Shown here one piece after another: positions 47,119 through 57,311 of a DNA stretch of 64,000 nucleotides (position 1 is the first letter of the stretch; every line of letters begins with the position of its first letter). The notes under the pieces were generated by a model that did not search any database, was not told the DNA's origin, and saw only the letters and a list, made by a program, of their open reading frames with translations. Origin of the DNA: Persicobacter diffluens (GTDB taxonomy: Bacteria; Bacteroidota; Bacteroidia; Cytophagales; Cyclobacteriaceae); the NCBI RefSeq assembly GCF_036244895.1, contig NZ_BQKE01000003.1:310001-374000 (forward strand), given 5' to 3'. Both the position numbers and the translations under genes were made by a program.

Positions 47119-47625
47119 ATGACTCGATTTCACAAACATACGCTTCTTTTAAACGCTGATTACAGTGCCCTGGCCATCTGTGATATTTACAAAGCCTTTC
47201 TTTTGGTCTTCCTAGAAAAGGCGGAAATTGTGAATGCAGCAGAGGGGGAGTACCTGCACACCGTGGATAAAGCCTATCCTGTTCCTTCTATCATCAAGCT
47301 ACGTCGATATGTTAATATTCCTTACCAAAAGGTAATTCTATCAAAAAGCAATATTTTCAAAAGGGATGCTAACCAATGCGTTTATTGCGATACCAAAAAG
47401 GACCTCACCCTTGATCATGTTTTACCCAGATCCCGAGGTGGAAAATCCACCTGGAAAAACCTCGTAACGGCATGTCAGTCCTGCAATTCAAAAAAAGGAG
47501 ATCGCACGCCAGAGGAAGCTCAAATGCCCATGAGGCACCAACCATTCCGGCCCTCCTTTTTAATGATGTTGCAAAACAATGGGTTAAACCAAAATCATTG
47601 GCTTCCCTACTTAAAGTCCTCCTAA
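47119..47625 (+). CDS. HNH endonuclease-domain protein
   Basis: 168 residues from MTRFHKHTLLLNADYSAL; an upstream ATG at 47077 is less likely. The C-terminal HNH domain shows CVYC, LTLDHVLPRSRGGKSTWKNLVTAC-type spacing and CNSKKGD, giving the zinc cysteine pairs and the D-H...N...C catalytic pattern. A conserved N-terminal region of about 80 residues is typical of stand-alone HNH proteins common in Bacteroidota. Target and role are unknown. Confidence 0.9.
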   Translation: MTRFHKHTLLLNADYSALAICDIYKAFLLVFLEKAEIVNAAEGEYLHTVDKAYPVPSIIKLRRYVNIPYQKVILSKSNIFKRDANQCVYCDTKKDLTLDHVLPRSRGGKSTWKNLVTACQSCNSKKGDRTPEEAQMPMRHQPFRPSFLMMLQNNGLNQNHWLPYLKSS

Positions 47626-47644
47626 TTTTAGAGGACTTTTTTTT
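47613..47644 (+). terminator. Terminator after the HNH gene
   Basis: AAAGTCCTC and GAGGACTTT, then T run. The stem begins within the last codons of the HNH gene. Confidence 0.85.
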
Positions 47645-47724
47645 ATGCAAATTATCCCATTGCGTCCATTATTCGTTTGCTTATGTAGACATCAAACATT
47701 TTTTTAATCCAAAATAAACCAACA

Positions 47725-49110
47725 ATGAACCCAACCGAGGCATCCTTGTTCTACGACACATTAAGTATGATTGGCAACACGCCAATGGTAAAAGTTAACC
47801 GGCTGGACACCGGTCCATGTTCCCTTTTCCTCAAACTTGAATCCCTTAATCCCGGAGGCTCCATTAAAGATCGCATAGGCTTATCCATGATTAATGAAGC
47901 CGAAAAGCAAGGACTCATTCAAAAAGGCAGTACACTCATTGAAGCCACAGCCGGAAATACCGGTCTGGGCCTGGCCCTTGTCGCTGCCATAAAAGGTTAT
48001 CGTCTTATATTAGTTATACCGGATAAAATGAGTCAGGAAAAAGTACAACACCTCCGGGCAATGGGAGCAGAGATTGTTATGACGAGATCTGACGTAGGCA
48101 AAGGACATCCCGAATATTATCAGGACCTGGCAGAAAAGATTGCCTCAGAAACGCCCGGAAGCTATTTCATCAATCAGTTTAATAATCCTGCAAACCCCAA
48201 AGCACATTACGAAACCACTGGACCCGAAATTGCTGCCCAACTGAAAGGAGAGGTAGATGCAGTGGTGGTGGGCGTCGGTTCCTCCGGTACGATTACCGGC
48301 CTCAGTCAATACTTCCGGGAGCATTACCCCAATACGGAAATTATTCTGGCCGACCCTCAGGGTTCCATTTTAGCCGATTATATCAACAAAGGTAGTTTTG
48401 ATGAGGCAGGTAGCTGGATGGTGGAAGGAATAGGGGAGGACTTCGTTCCTGACGTAGGAGACTTTTCCCATGTAAAAGAAGCCATTACCGTAACTGATGC
48501 CGAAAGCCTGGAAACTGCCAGAACCTTGCTACAGACGGAAGGAATTTTGGCCGGTTCGTCTTCAGGAACACTAATCGTCGCCGCACTGGCTTATTGCAAA
48601 AAGCAAGACCGTCCCAAGAATGTCGTTACTTTTGTCTGCGATACGGGGAACAAGTACTTGTCCAAAATGTACAATGACTTCTGGATGCGTGACCAGGGTT
48701 TTCTAAAAGTCGAAAAAAGGGGAGACCTTAGAGATGTATTAACGAGGAATTTCCAGAAAGGGGAAGTGGTGACCCTGAAACCTACCGACAAAATCAGTCA
48801 TGCCCTGAGAAGGATGAAGCTGTATGAAATTTCTCAATTACCCGTAATGGAGGATCATCAAATTGTGGGCATAGTAGATGAATCCGACTTATTAATATCT
48901 CTTAAAAATCATTCCTCTGATTTTGATTTACCTATCAGAGACATTATGAGTACCCAACTGAGGCTTGTTCAAAAAGATGATTCGGTGGAAGTGCTTCATG
49001 AATTATTCCGTAAAGGACTGGTTCCCATTCTAATGGACGGTGAGGAATTCCTCGGACTCATTACACAAATAGATTTATTAAATCACATGAGATTAAAATT
49101 CAATGAATAA
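47725..49110 (+). CDS. Cystathionine beta-synthase-type PLP enzyme with CBS domains
   Basis: 461 residues. The N-terminal type II PLP fold has the lysine in NPGGSIKDR (K48), TAGNTGLGLA, and GSSSGT-like phosphate binding (GVGSSGTITGL). Two CBS domains fill about residues 335-455 (RMKLYEISQLPVM; GLVPILMDGEEFLGLI). It should condense serine or O-acetylserine with homocysteine or sulfide; CBS domains point to cystathionine beta-synthase with allosteric control. The cyuA-type enzyme in this window is functionally linked through cysteine. Confidence 0.92.
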   Translation: MNPTEASLFYDTLSMIGNTPMVKVNRLDTGPCSLFLKLESLNPGGSIKDRIGLSMINEAEKQGLIQKGSTLIEATAGNTGLGLALVAAIKGYRLILVIPDKMSQEKVQHLRAMGAEIVMTRSDVGKGHPEYYQDLAEKIASETPGSYFINQFNNPANPKAHYETTGPEIAAQLKGEVDAVVVGVGSSGTITGLSQYFREHYPNTEIILADPQGSILADYINKGSFDEAGSWMVEGIGEDFVPDVGDFSHVKEAITVTDAESLETARTLLQTEGILAGSSSGTLIVAALAYCKKQDRPKNVVTFVCDTGNKYLSKMYNDFWMRDQGFLKVEKRGDLRDVLTRNFQKGEVVTLKPTDKISHALRRMKLYEISQLPVMEDHQIVGIVDESDLLISLKNHSSDFDLPIRDIMSTQLRLVQKDDSVEVLHELFRKGLVPILMDGEEFLGLITQIDLLNHMRLKFNE

Positions 49111-49187
49111 ATAGAAATTTTCATGTTCTTCTTAGGGAAAATAAATCTAAATTGCACATCTACCTCAAAACAAAGACCACATTTATT

Positions 49188-49673
49188 ATGATCAAAAAAC
49201 TCTTTTTATTCCTTGCATTCGCTGCAGTATCCTGGTCAGTAAAGGCGCAAACAACCGAAGTAAGTGCAGATCAGATTCAGATGATCCATACTGAAATTCA
49301 GGTGGAGAAGAAAGCATTATTTGTCGAAAATATGCAATTAAAAGAAAGCGAAAGCAAGCTTTTCTGGCCCATATACAACGCTTATGAGCAAGAGATGGCA
49401 CCTTATTCTTATGAGGTTATTGAAAATCTGGTGCATTTAGCAAACTTTGAAGAAAAGAAAATTTCAGCGGAACGTCTGGATGAAATAGGGAAGGAATATT
49501 TCAAAAAGGAAAAAGCCATTCTAAAAATCAAACAGAAATATTTTAAACAATTGCAAAAGGAATTGAACGTCTTCATTGCGGTTCGTTTCTTCCAAATTGA
49601 AAATGTGATAGATACACAATTAAGAATTGCACAGGGAGTCAATACTCCTTTAGTAATGGAAGAAGTAAACTAA
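49188..49673 (+). CDS. Small exported helical protein, unknown
   Basis: 161 residues from MIKKLFLFLAFAAVSWSVKAQ, a standard signal peptide; the frame is open 12 codons earlier. The mature part is helical with KESESKLFWPIYNAYEQEM, a pattern I know from numerous Bacteroidota exported proteins of unknown role (LTXXQ/Spy-like by layout only). It may be co-transcribed with the CBS-type enzyme 77 bp upstream. A terminator follows the stop. Confidence 0.75.
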   Translation: MIKKLFLFLAFAAVSWSVKAQTTEVSADQIQMIHTEIQVEKKALFVENMQLKESESKLFWPIYNAYEQEMAPYSYEVIENLVHLANFEEKKISAERLDEIGKEYFKKEKAILKIKQKYFKQLQKELNVFIAVRFFQIENVIDTQLRIAQGVNTPLVMEEVN

Positions 49674-49676
49674 TAA

Positions 49677-49706
49677 AAAAGGCGCATGTTCAATAATGCG
49701 CCTTTT
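49677..49706 (+). terminator. Terminator after 49188-49673
   Basis: AGGCGCAT and ATGCGCCT with an 8-base loop, then TTTTTGTTG. Confidence 0.85.
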
Positions 49707-49821
49707 TGTTGTATAAATTTAATTATTATGTTAAACTAGTAATTGCGATAGGAAATTTCTTAGATAAGGATAGGGAAAAACCTTCAAATTACTATTTAGC
49801 TGACTACCAGCTACTTAAATA

Positions 49822-50931
49822 TTAGCCTTGGATTTCAAAAGATTTTCCGTGAGGATTATAGATTTTACCCTCAATTTTCTTTTCCAATAACCAAAGACCA
49901 TTCAGAGCGAGGGCTCTCATCTCATCCTCTCCGGGAAAGACTTCTACTTTAGCGATAAATTTGATCCGATCAGCAATCAACTCAACAAGGCGATCACTTT
50001 TTGCTAATCCGCCAGTCAAAATAATAGCGTCCACTTTACCTCCAAGAGCGGCAGCCATGGCGCCAATTTCCTTCGCTACCTGATAGGTGAGTACATCAAA
50101 AAAATGCTTCGCTTTCGCATTTCCCTTTTCTACTGATTGAACGGCCTGATAGGCATCATTAGTGTCTAAATAGGCCACCATTCCTCCCTCTCCGACCACC
50201 ATCGAAAGCATTTCTTTTTCGGAATACTTTCCACTAAAAGCAGCACGAATAATATCTCCGACAGGTAAGGTACCCGATCGTTCCGGAGAAACGGGCCCTT
50301 CTCCATCCAGGGCCTGGTTTACATCAATTACCTTCCCTTGTTGATGCGCCCCTACGGAAATTCCGCCTCCCAAATGAGCCACTATTAGGTTCAACTCTTC
50401 ATAGGGCTTCCCCACTTTTTGGGCAAATTGACGAGCTACTGCCTTTTGATTTAAAGCATGAAAAATAGATTTCCTGGGAAAAAGAGGGTGACCGGATTCC
50501 CTTGCTACATCAGCCAATTCATCTACTACCACCGGGTCAGCAATATAGGCTTTCAATTTTTGCGGAGCTTCCTCAACGATTGCCTGAGCAATGGGAGCCC
50601 CCAAATTAGAAGCATGTTGCAAAGTAGCCGTTTTTAGATCATGCAACATTTCTTCATTGACTTCATAAATTCCCGAACTAATCGGCTCAAGCAAGCCCCC
50701 TCTCGCCACAACCATGTCTAATTGGGCGATATCAATGCCAGCCTGTTGTAAGGCTTCAGCGATCAATTGCTTTCGGAAATCCAGCTGGTCGAATATCGAC
50801 ACATAAGCTTCTAAGTCCTCACGACTATGCCGAATTGTTTGATTCAATAACTCTAACTCCCCCTTATAGATGGCGATCTTGGTTGAAGTAGAACCAGGGT
50901 TGATCGTCAATATTTTATGTTGTAGCATCAT
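49822..50931 (-). CDS. buk: Butyrate kinase
   Basis: 369 residues of the acetokinase family. It makes ATP from butyryl (or branched acyl) phosphate. Phosphate motif INPGSTSTKIAIY near the N-terminus, VVARGGLLEPISSG, HLGGGISVGAHQQGK, and DAIILTGGLAKS. The start overlaps the end of ptb by 17 bp, so translation is probably coupled. Confidence 0.94.
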   Translation of the reverse strand: MMLQHKILTINPGSTSTKIAIYKGELELLNQTIRHSREDLEAYVSIFDQLDFRKQLIAEALQQAGIDIAQLDMVVARGGLLEPISSGIYEVNEEMLHDLKTATLQHASNLGAPIAQAIVEEAPQKLKAYIADPVVVDELADVARESGHPLFPRKSIFHALNQKAVARQFAQKVGKPYEELNLIVAHLGGGISVGAHQQGKVIDVNQALDGEGPVSPERSGTLPVGDIIRAAFSGKYSEKEMLSMVVGEGGMVAYLDTNDAYQAVQSVEKGNAKAKHFFDVLTYQVAKEIGAMAAALGGKVDAIILTGGLAKSDRLVELIADRIKFIAKVEVFPGEDEMRALALNGLWLLEKKIEGKIYNPHGKSFEIQG

Positions 50932-51850
50932 CAGCCTCCTTTCTCATAGCTACGGCTGCTGCCGCTAGTAAAATCGAATATAATTTTGAAATCTCCGTAT
51001 CTGCCCTTGAAGTGAGCACCACTGGAATTTTGGCTCCCAAAACCACAGAAGCCGACTCCGCTCTGGCGGCAAAGCTTAAGGACTTATAAAGCACATTGCC
51101 GGCATCAATATCCGGCGCCACCAATAAATCAGCATTTCCAGCAACTGCCGATTCTATTCCTTTATGATGTGCAGATTCCCGATCAAAAGCATTATCAAAA
51201 GCCAATGGGCCGTCCACCACACAATTCCTTAACTGACCTCTTTGACTCATCATTGATAAACAGGCCGCATCTATAGTAGACTGCATCGCCGGGTTAACTA
51301 CTTCCACCGGAGCAAGGGCCGCCACCAATGGTTTTTCATAGCCAATCTGGCGAAGAAAATTTACAGAATTCTGAATAATATCTGCTTTCTGATGGAGGTC
51401 GGGCTGAATGTTCATGGCCGCATCAGTCAATCCCACTAACCGTCCTGCACCAGCAACTTCAAACATGGCCAAATGGGATAGTACCTTGGATTCGCGTAAA
51501 CCCCACTTCTTGTCCAACACTCCTTTCAGCAAGATCTTTGTCGCGACCATGCCTTTCATTAAAACATCCGCTTTACCCTCCGATACTAAACGAACAGCCA
51601 CTTCCACTGCCTCAACATCTCGTTGCTCATTATGCAATTCTACCTTGTCCAAAGACCATTTATTTCGCGCTGAAATTTCACGGACTTTATCCACATCACC
51701 AACCAAAATGGGGGTAATCAAACCTAATTTGGTGGCCTTTAAAACAGCACCAATAACGGGTTCATCAGCGGCTCCAGCCACTACCAACCGCAACTTCTGA
51801 CTTGTTCCAGCTAGGATTTCTTTTAAATCCGATAATTTCTTTAGCCTCAT
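50915..51850 (-). CDS. ptb: Phosphate butyryltransferase
   Basis: 311 residues of the phosphate acyltransferase family. It converts butyryl-CoA and phosphate to butyryl-phosphate. Conserved VGLTDAAMNIQPDL and LVAPDIDAGNVLYKSL regions identify it as Ptb rather than Pta. It forms a two-gene operon with buk for substrate-level phosphorylation from acyl-CoA. It could also act on isobutyryl-CoA, the substrate pair of IcmF in this window. Confidence 0.94.
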   Translation of the reverse strand: MRLKKLSDLKEILAGTSQKLRLVVAGAADEPVIGAVLKATKLGLITPILVGDVDKVREISARNKWSLDKVELHNEQRDVEAVEVAVRLVSEGKADVLMKGMVATKILLKGVLDKKWGLRESKVLSHLAMFEVAGAGRLVGLTDAAMNIQPDLHQKADIIQNSVNFLRQIGYEKPLVAALAPVEVVNPAMQSTIDAACLSMMSQRGQLRNCVVDGPLAFDNAFDRESAHHKGIESAVAGNADLLVAPDIDAGNVLYKSLSFAARAESASVVLGAKIPVVLTSRADTEISKLYSILLAAAAVAMRKEADDATT

Positions 51851-52494
51851 TTATACGGGTTTATTCTATGGGTTTACTCTGTCTCTACTTATCAAAAATA
51901 CACAATAAAAAAGACTCAAAAATCTCACCAAAAACAAAAATAATTCGGCCAAAAAGAACAATCATCCACTATTTAAGCAGTATTTAACAGGAATGAACCA
52001 AAAAAAATTCTGCATATTTCAGGCTTCTTAAACAAACCTTCTGACCTTAACCAATTTATGTTTTTTTGCTTTATTTCGAACGAAAATACACAAATGGTAA
52101 AATTTACCTTTTGATATTTTATCCCAAACTCAAACAGGTAGCAGTAAAAACGAAAAAATAAGAGGTTTTTAAAGTACTTTCTTACCCCTTAATAAAAGCT
52201 AATGGGGGAGAGACGTAATTAAAATCTCCCCGTAAAAAGAAATTATTACTAGAGGCCTGTCGGCTATAAAGTGATATCCCTAAAACTATCAAATAATTTT
52301 CTGTCAACTAATCTTTCAACCAGGTCATTTCAACCCAAAAGGTAGAACAATGAGGAGTCAAAAGATATTCCCTTCCTTTTTAAATTGAGCCACCAAAGAA
52401 AAATTCCACCCATGAACAAAATTGGTAAGAATCCGTCAGGCTCTTGTGGGTAATTCTTGTTTACAGGAAGAAAAACTCCCCGGTCATATTTAAA
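51851..52494. other. Non-coding, single palindrome
   Basis: No credible gene. Contains GGTAAAATTTACC at 52096-52108, a stand-alone relative of the palindrome in the 215-bp array downstream. Confidence 0.55.
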
Positions 52495-52654
52495 AGTATG
52501 TTTAAAAGCGCACCATCCGACCGCAAATTCGAATTATTGAAAGCGATTTTGAATTATTTCTCAACAATAGGGCTGCTATTCTCTCATAATAATCGGGTAT
52601 CTCCTCTGCAATGGTTCAAATTTTCGTTGCGAAAATAGGCTATTAAACCCGCTC
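52495..52654 (-). repeat. MITE-like element, copy 3 (inverted)
   Basis: Inverted relative to 27192 and 46416. Begins GTATGTTTAAAAGCGCACC, holds CCGACCGCAAATTCGAATTA, TCTCAACAATAGGGCTGC and CAAATTTTCGTTGCGAAAAT, and ends ATTAAACCCGCTC. Confidence 0.75.
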
Positions 52655-52804
52655 TAAGCAAAGCGATTTATCAAGCCTGCTATTAAAGGGAATACCGATG
52701 CGCTAATGGTAAACAAAACACCAAAATTATTAATCACTTATTGCCTGATTCAATAATTGATCTCTAAGCTCTACCATAAAGATTATGGACACAAAAATTC
52801 AACT

Positions 52805-52817
52805 GGCAAATTTTACC
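52805..52817. repeat. Outlying palindrome GGCAAATTTTACC
   Basis: Its right flank (CCGCTTGATTTGCAGACGAA) matches that of the palindrome at 54916, so this is a displaced outer unit. 52818-53631 is degenerate and without genes. Confidence 0.7.
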
Positions 52818-53631
52818 GCTTGATTTGCAGACGAACCACAAACTGCTCAGCTCTATTTTAAAAATGGATAATGGTGTTGGGAAATAGTTAGCCATTGGAC
52901 TAGATCAATTTGTTTCCAGACTACCTCAACCGAATTCATACTTTGCTAGATTCAATAAATCCACCAGCCATTTTTAATAAAATGATAGACCGGCCATTCA
53001 ATAACTTATTTTCCATCGCTTATTTTTCATTTTGTCTTGATAAAAAAACAAGGCGGTCATCAATTCCAGCGAACCACAATACTAGCTGCCGGAAGCCATC
53101 AAGGCATGATTTAATAATTGAATCGAATAGAGAAAAATTTAAGGAATTAACGCTATGAGGAATCTCTTCGACAGCAGCAATGCTTTTCGCTTTTCAATCA
53201 AAGCCCCACTGATAGTGCGGAAGAATTTAAGTTATAAAACCAATAGGGTAGAAGGTTGTAGCCTATTAAAAAACATTCCAATCAAAAAAAACCTTATTTG
53301 CAAGTGGTCTTTCTTAAAATTTTTTCATTTGTGATTATATGAAAAATCCGCAAAAGATCTACCCCAGGCGAGATCTTTTAAGAGCATTGAAAACCTAATT
53401 TCTGATTTTTTAAAAAGGCCAATTTAGCTAAGATTGCTGTACCCTTGTTCATTTTGTTCCTTGGAAAAACTTAGAGTAGGGAATATTTCAACATTGTTCG
53501 CCTTGCCGCTAAACTACGATTGAAGCCTACACAATTTGGGTTAAGTATATCAACTGAGACCAGTGGTTCTGGCGACCCTGGGAATACTTGAAATAAAATA
53601 TTTCATCGACCTTATAATCTCAAATTCAAAT

Positions 53632-54928
53632 GGCAAAATTTGCCGCTTGATTAATACGACAGTTTCAAACTCAGCAACACCAATTATGGAACTACAAAAT
53701 TAGCGAGAACGACATAATAAACCATCTCCTGGACCTACCAACTACTAAACTATTTTTAACCAGTAAAGCGCCACAAATAATTCCAATGAGCACAAGAGTT
53801 TACCTGATCTATCCAAATTCATTGACCCTATAGATTCAAATGGCAAATTTTACCGCTTGAATGAGAAGACAATTTCAAACTCAGCAACACCAATTATGGA
53901 ACTACAAAATTAGCGAGAACGACATAATAAACCATCTCCTGGACCTACCAACTACTAAACTATTTTTAACCAGTAAAGCGCCACAAATAATTCCAATGAG
54001 CACAAGAGTTTACCTGATCTATCCAAATTCATTGACCCTATAGATTCAAATGGCAAATTTTACCGCTTGAATGAGAAGACAATTTCAAACTGAGCAACAC
54101 AATTTATGGAACTAACAAGATAACCAGGACTCAGTAGTAAACCATTTGCTAAACCTTCCGCTTACCAAACTATCCTTATCCAAAAAAGCACCACAAATGA
54201 ATTCCAATGAGCACCAGAGCTTACACAACCTATCCTAATTCTTCCACCTTATGAACTACGATTCAAATGGTAAATTTTACCGCTTGAATAAGAAGACAGT
54301 TTCAAACTGAGTAAAACAATTTATGGAACTAACAAGATAGCCAAGACGCCATAATAAATCACTTGCTAAGCCTTCCGCTTAACAAACTATTCTTATCCAA
54401 ACAAGCGCTACAAATGAATTCCATTGAGACCGGAGCTTACTTGGCCTATCAAAATTCTTCGCCCCTATAAACCCCAATTCAAATGGCAAAATTTGCCGCT
54501 TGATTAATACGACAGTTTCAAACTCAGCAACACAATTATGGAACTAAAAAAATAGCCAGCACGCAATAATAAACCATCTCCTGGACCAACCACCTACCAA
54601 AGTATTTTTCACTAATTAAACGCCACAAATAAATCCATGGAGGCTTAAACCTTACCTGATCTATCCAAATTCCTTGGCCTTATCAACCCCAATTCAAAGG
54701 GCAAAATTTGCCGCTTGATTAATACGACAGTTTCAAACTCAGCAACACAATTATGGGCCTAAGAAAATAGCCAGCACGCAATAATAAACCATCTCCTGGA
54801 CCAACCACCTACCAAAGTATTTTTTCACTAATTAAACGCCACAAATAAATCCAACGAGGCTCAAACCTTACCTGATCTATTCAAATTCCTCGGCCTTATC
54901 AACCCCAATTCAAAGGGCAAATTTTACC
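53632..54928. repeat. Tandem satellite of 210-217-bp units with palindromic boxes
   Basis: Palindromes GGYAAA-W-TTTRCC sit at 53632, 53842, 54052, 54269, 54485, 54700 and 54916, giving periods of 210, 210, 217, 216, 215 and 216. Each box is followed by CGCTTGA. Internal units share ACAGTTTCAAACTCAGCAAC, ATAATAAACCATCTCCTGG and a CGCCACAAAT-type block. The first two units are nearly identical beyond their first 30 bp. The array contains no genes and lies 0.7 kb before parA. It is a candidate centromere (parS-like) or incompatibility/origin region. Confidence 0.85.
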
Positions 54929-55332
54929 GCTTGATTTGCAGACGAATCATAAACTTACTACCCAATTTTAAAAACGGAGAATAGAAGTAAAAAAAATAGG
55001 GATTGGGAAATAGCACTGCATCTACAGACTAATAAAATCTACCAATGGGAATGATTTTAGCAAGTTTTTTAATTCCGCTTAACAAAACGTATATCTATTA
55101 TCCGCAAATCTATTGGACACTATAACGGTCTACATATAGGACAAAAAACGTAAAAGCCACTTCCTCTAAAACCCGAAAAAAATACCAGTGCGCAAAAAAA
55201 ACGCTTTTAGAAATCTACCGCTTTATCAATAACTTTAATTCCAGTCAATAGCCCCAAAGAGATCCGATAACCGCCCAATTTAAGCGGATGGATAAACAAA
55301 TTTCTTTCCAGTAAAGAGTATAAAAATCAAAT

Positions 55333-55345
55333 GGTAAAAGTTACC
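55333..55345. repeat. Imperfect palindrome GGTAAAAGTTACC before parA
   Basis: Same spacing of GGTAA and TTACC as the satellite boxes, 240 bp upstream of the parA start. It may be an operator or the last partition site. Confidence 0.5.
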
Positions 55346-55585
55346 CCATGAAAAATTTTGAAAGAAAAGAAGACAAAAAATTCAGTGAAAAGGATTTTAT
55401 CAAAATGATTTAATAAATTGCTTAAGGCGAAAAAATGAGCATTCGCCGAACTGATTTTTCAATTTTCTTTAGATAATGAGCCTTGATTAATTTTTTGGAA
55501 GCTGGAGAATTTCTAATTTTGAAGTTCAGAAACCTTCATTTTAAAATCACTTTTTCTGGAGGAATTCGATTCATTTAATTTTACG

Positions 55586-56362
55586 ATGGGAAAACAACAA
55601 CCTTTTATTTTGGCTTTTGCCAACCGCAAGGGAGGAGTAGCCAAAACTACAAGCGTAGCGAGTATGGGGGCTTGTCTTGCAAGACTAGGATACAGAACAT
55701 TGATCATGGACTTGGACTCCCAGGGGAATCTTTCCAATGGTTTGGGGTTTGACATGAGCGATGATCGCAATATTACTTCGGTTTTTAGAAAGAATTATAA
55801 GCTGGAAGATATCATCATTTCATTGGAAGAAAACCTTCACATGACCAGTAGCAATGATTCTTTAGCGGATTATGAAACTGAACTAAATGCCAGCTTAGGC
55901 AGAGAGTTCAAACTAAAGAAAACCATCGAGGAGGTGGAAGATCGATATGATTTCATCTTATTGGATTGTCCTCCTTCTTTGGGAATTATTACGGTTAACG
56001 CATTGGTAGCAGCCAACAAAGTAATCGTGCCATTACACGCCCAAAAATACAGTTTGGATGGTTTAAAAAAGGTCATTTCCATTATTGAAGAAATCAAAGA
56101 AGCTGGTGCAAACCAAACTTTGAATTTGGCCGGAGCCTTTTTCACCCAGTATAACAGCCGGGCGGTGCTTTCCCAGGAGGCCGTCAACCAGGTTCGTGAT
56201 TTGATCGGGGAGCAAAAGCTGATGACCACCAATATTCGACAGAATATCTCGCTGGCCGAGTCTGTAGAAATTGGCCAACATATACTGGATTATGCACCCA
56301 CCTCCAATGGTGCGACCGATTATATGAAACTGACAGAAGAATTAGTAAAAAACCTGAACTAG
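55586..56362 (+). CDS. parA: ParA partition ATPase
   Basis: 258 residues. Deviant Walker A ANRKGGVAKTTSVAS at the N-terminus, Walker B FILLDCPPSLG, and an A-prime-like LIMDLDSQGN. This MinD/ParA-type ATPase segregates the replicon together with ParB and centromere sites. It has no N-terminal DNA-binding extension (type Ib-like or chromosomal-like length). parB starts 16 bp downstream. Confidence 0.95.
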   Translation: MGKQQPFILAFANRKGGVAKTTSVASMGACLARLGYRTLIMDLDSQGNLSNGLGFDMSDDRNITSVFRKNYKLEDIIISLEENLHMTSSNDSLADYETELNASLGREFKLKKTIEEVEDRYDFILLDCPPSLGIITVNALVAANKVIVPLHAQKYSLDGLKKVISIIEEIKEAGANQTLNLAGAFFTQYNSRAVLSQEAVNQVRDLIGEQKLMTTNIRQNISLAESVEIGQHILDYAPTSNGATDYMKLTEELVKNLN

Positions 56363-56377
56363 GAGTAAGCAAAACCT

Positions 56378-57244
56378 ATGGCGAAGAAATTCCAAATTGC
56401 AAAAGAGAAAAAGGTAGCCGGAACTGCTGCCGCTAATTTTTTAGGGGATTCCAAAGAAGTCATTAAGAATAATATTTCCATTAATGAAGAGCTGAAACAA
56501 TTAATTCCGGCCTTACAGCAGGAGGAGTTTGAGCAATTGGAAAATAACATTCTTAAGGAGGGACTTCGAGAACCCATTCTAATTTGGAAACATGAGGGGA
56601 AGTATATTTTGGTGGACGGCCATAACCGATATGCGATCACTCAGAAACACCATTTACACTTTGATTTCCGATTGTTGGAATTCAAAAATCTGGAAGAAGC
56701 GAAAGACTGGATGATTAATAATCAGCTGGGCCGACGAAATCTTACAGATGAACAAAGGGCGTATTTAATAGGAATGCGCTATGAAAGAGAGAAGGGAAGT
56801 CATGGTGGAAATCGCAAAAATCTTCCGGTGGAAGAAGGAGCAGTGGTTCAAAAAACGGAAGAAAGATTAGCTGAGGAGTACAAAACTTCGCCAAAATCCA
56901 TTCGAAACAATGCGGAATTTGCAAAAGGACTTGATGTCATTGGGGATCAAAATCCGGAATTAAAAGCTTCCATTTTAACAGGTGATACTAAGGTAAGGAA
57001 ATCAGATGTACAGAAATTGGCCAAAGCGGAGGTTAAAAAACCGATTGAATCCGTAGAGGACATCACCAAAATAGTTCAGAAGAAAACCACACCTACAAAA
57101 AAAGTTGCTAAAGCATTAAGCCCCTCCGATCTGTTAAAAAAAGAAATCAATCAGCGATTGAAAAAAATCAACGCAAAAAGTGAAGATGGAGAATTCGAGC
57201 TTTTACAGGAAATGATCATCAAACTCCAAAAAAGCTATCATTAA
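56378..57244 (+). CDS. parB: ParB/RepB/Spo0J-type partition protein
   Basis: 288 residues. The ParB N-terminal nuclease-like domain (about 45-140) shows LENNILKEGLREPILIWKH and LVDGHNRYAI. A helix-turn-helix-like middle follows (LAEEYKTSPKSIRNNAEFAKGL). The basic C-terminal part (TPTKKVAKALSPSDLLKKEI) may mediate dimerisation. It is thought to bind the replicon's centromere sites; the palindromic array upstream of parA is the obvious candidate (inference). Confidence 0.9.
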   Translation: MAKKFQIAKEKKVAGTAAANFLGDSKEVIKNNISINEELKQLIPALQQEEFEQLENNILKEGLREPILIWKHEGKYILVDGHNRYAITQKHHLHFDFRLLEFKNLEEAKDWMINNQLGRRNLTDEQRAYLIGMRYEREKGSHGGNRKNLPVEEGAVVQKTEERLAEEYKTSPKSIRNNAEFAKGLDVIGDQNPELKASILTGDTKVRKSDVQKLAKAEVKKPIESVEDITKIVQKKTTPTKKVAKALSPSDLLKKEINQRLKKINAKSEDGEFELLQEMIIKLQKSYH

Positions 57245-57263
57245 TTACTAATAAAAATATAAA

Positions 57264-57292
57264 AAAAGCCGTCCATAAAAGACGGCTTTTTT
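57264..57292 (+). terminator. Terminator after parAB
   Basis: AAAAGCCGTC and GACGGCTTTT with a 7-base loop, then TTC. Confidence 0.9.
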
Positions 57293-57311
57293 CATTTCCG
57301 AAGAAATAGGT

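Noticed and set aside
53861..54043. Open frame of 60 codons inside the satellite
   Set aside because: It lies within a duplicated repeat unit and is broken in the other units.
53632..54928. CRISPR-like regular repeats
   Set aside because: Period 210-217 bp, units homologous along their length rather than short repeats with unique spacers, and no cas genes.
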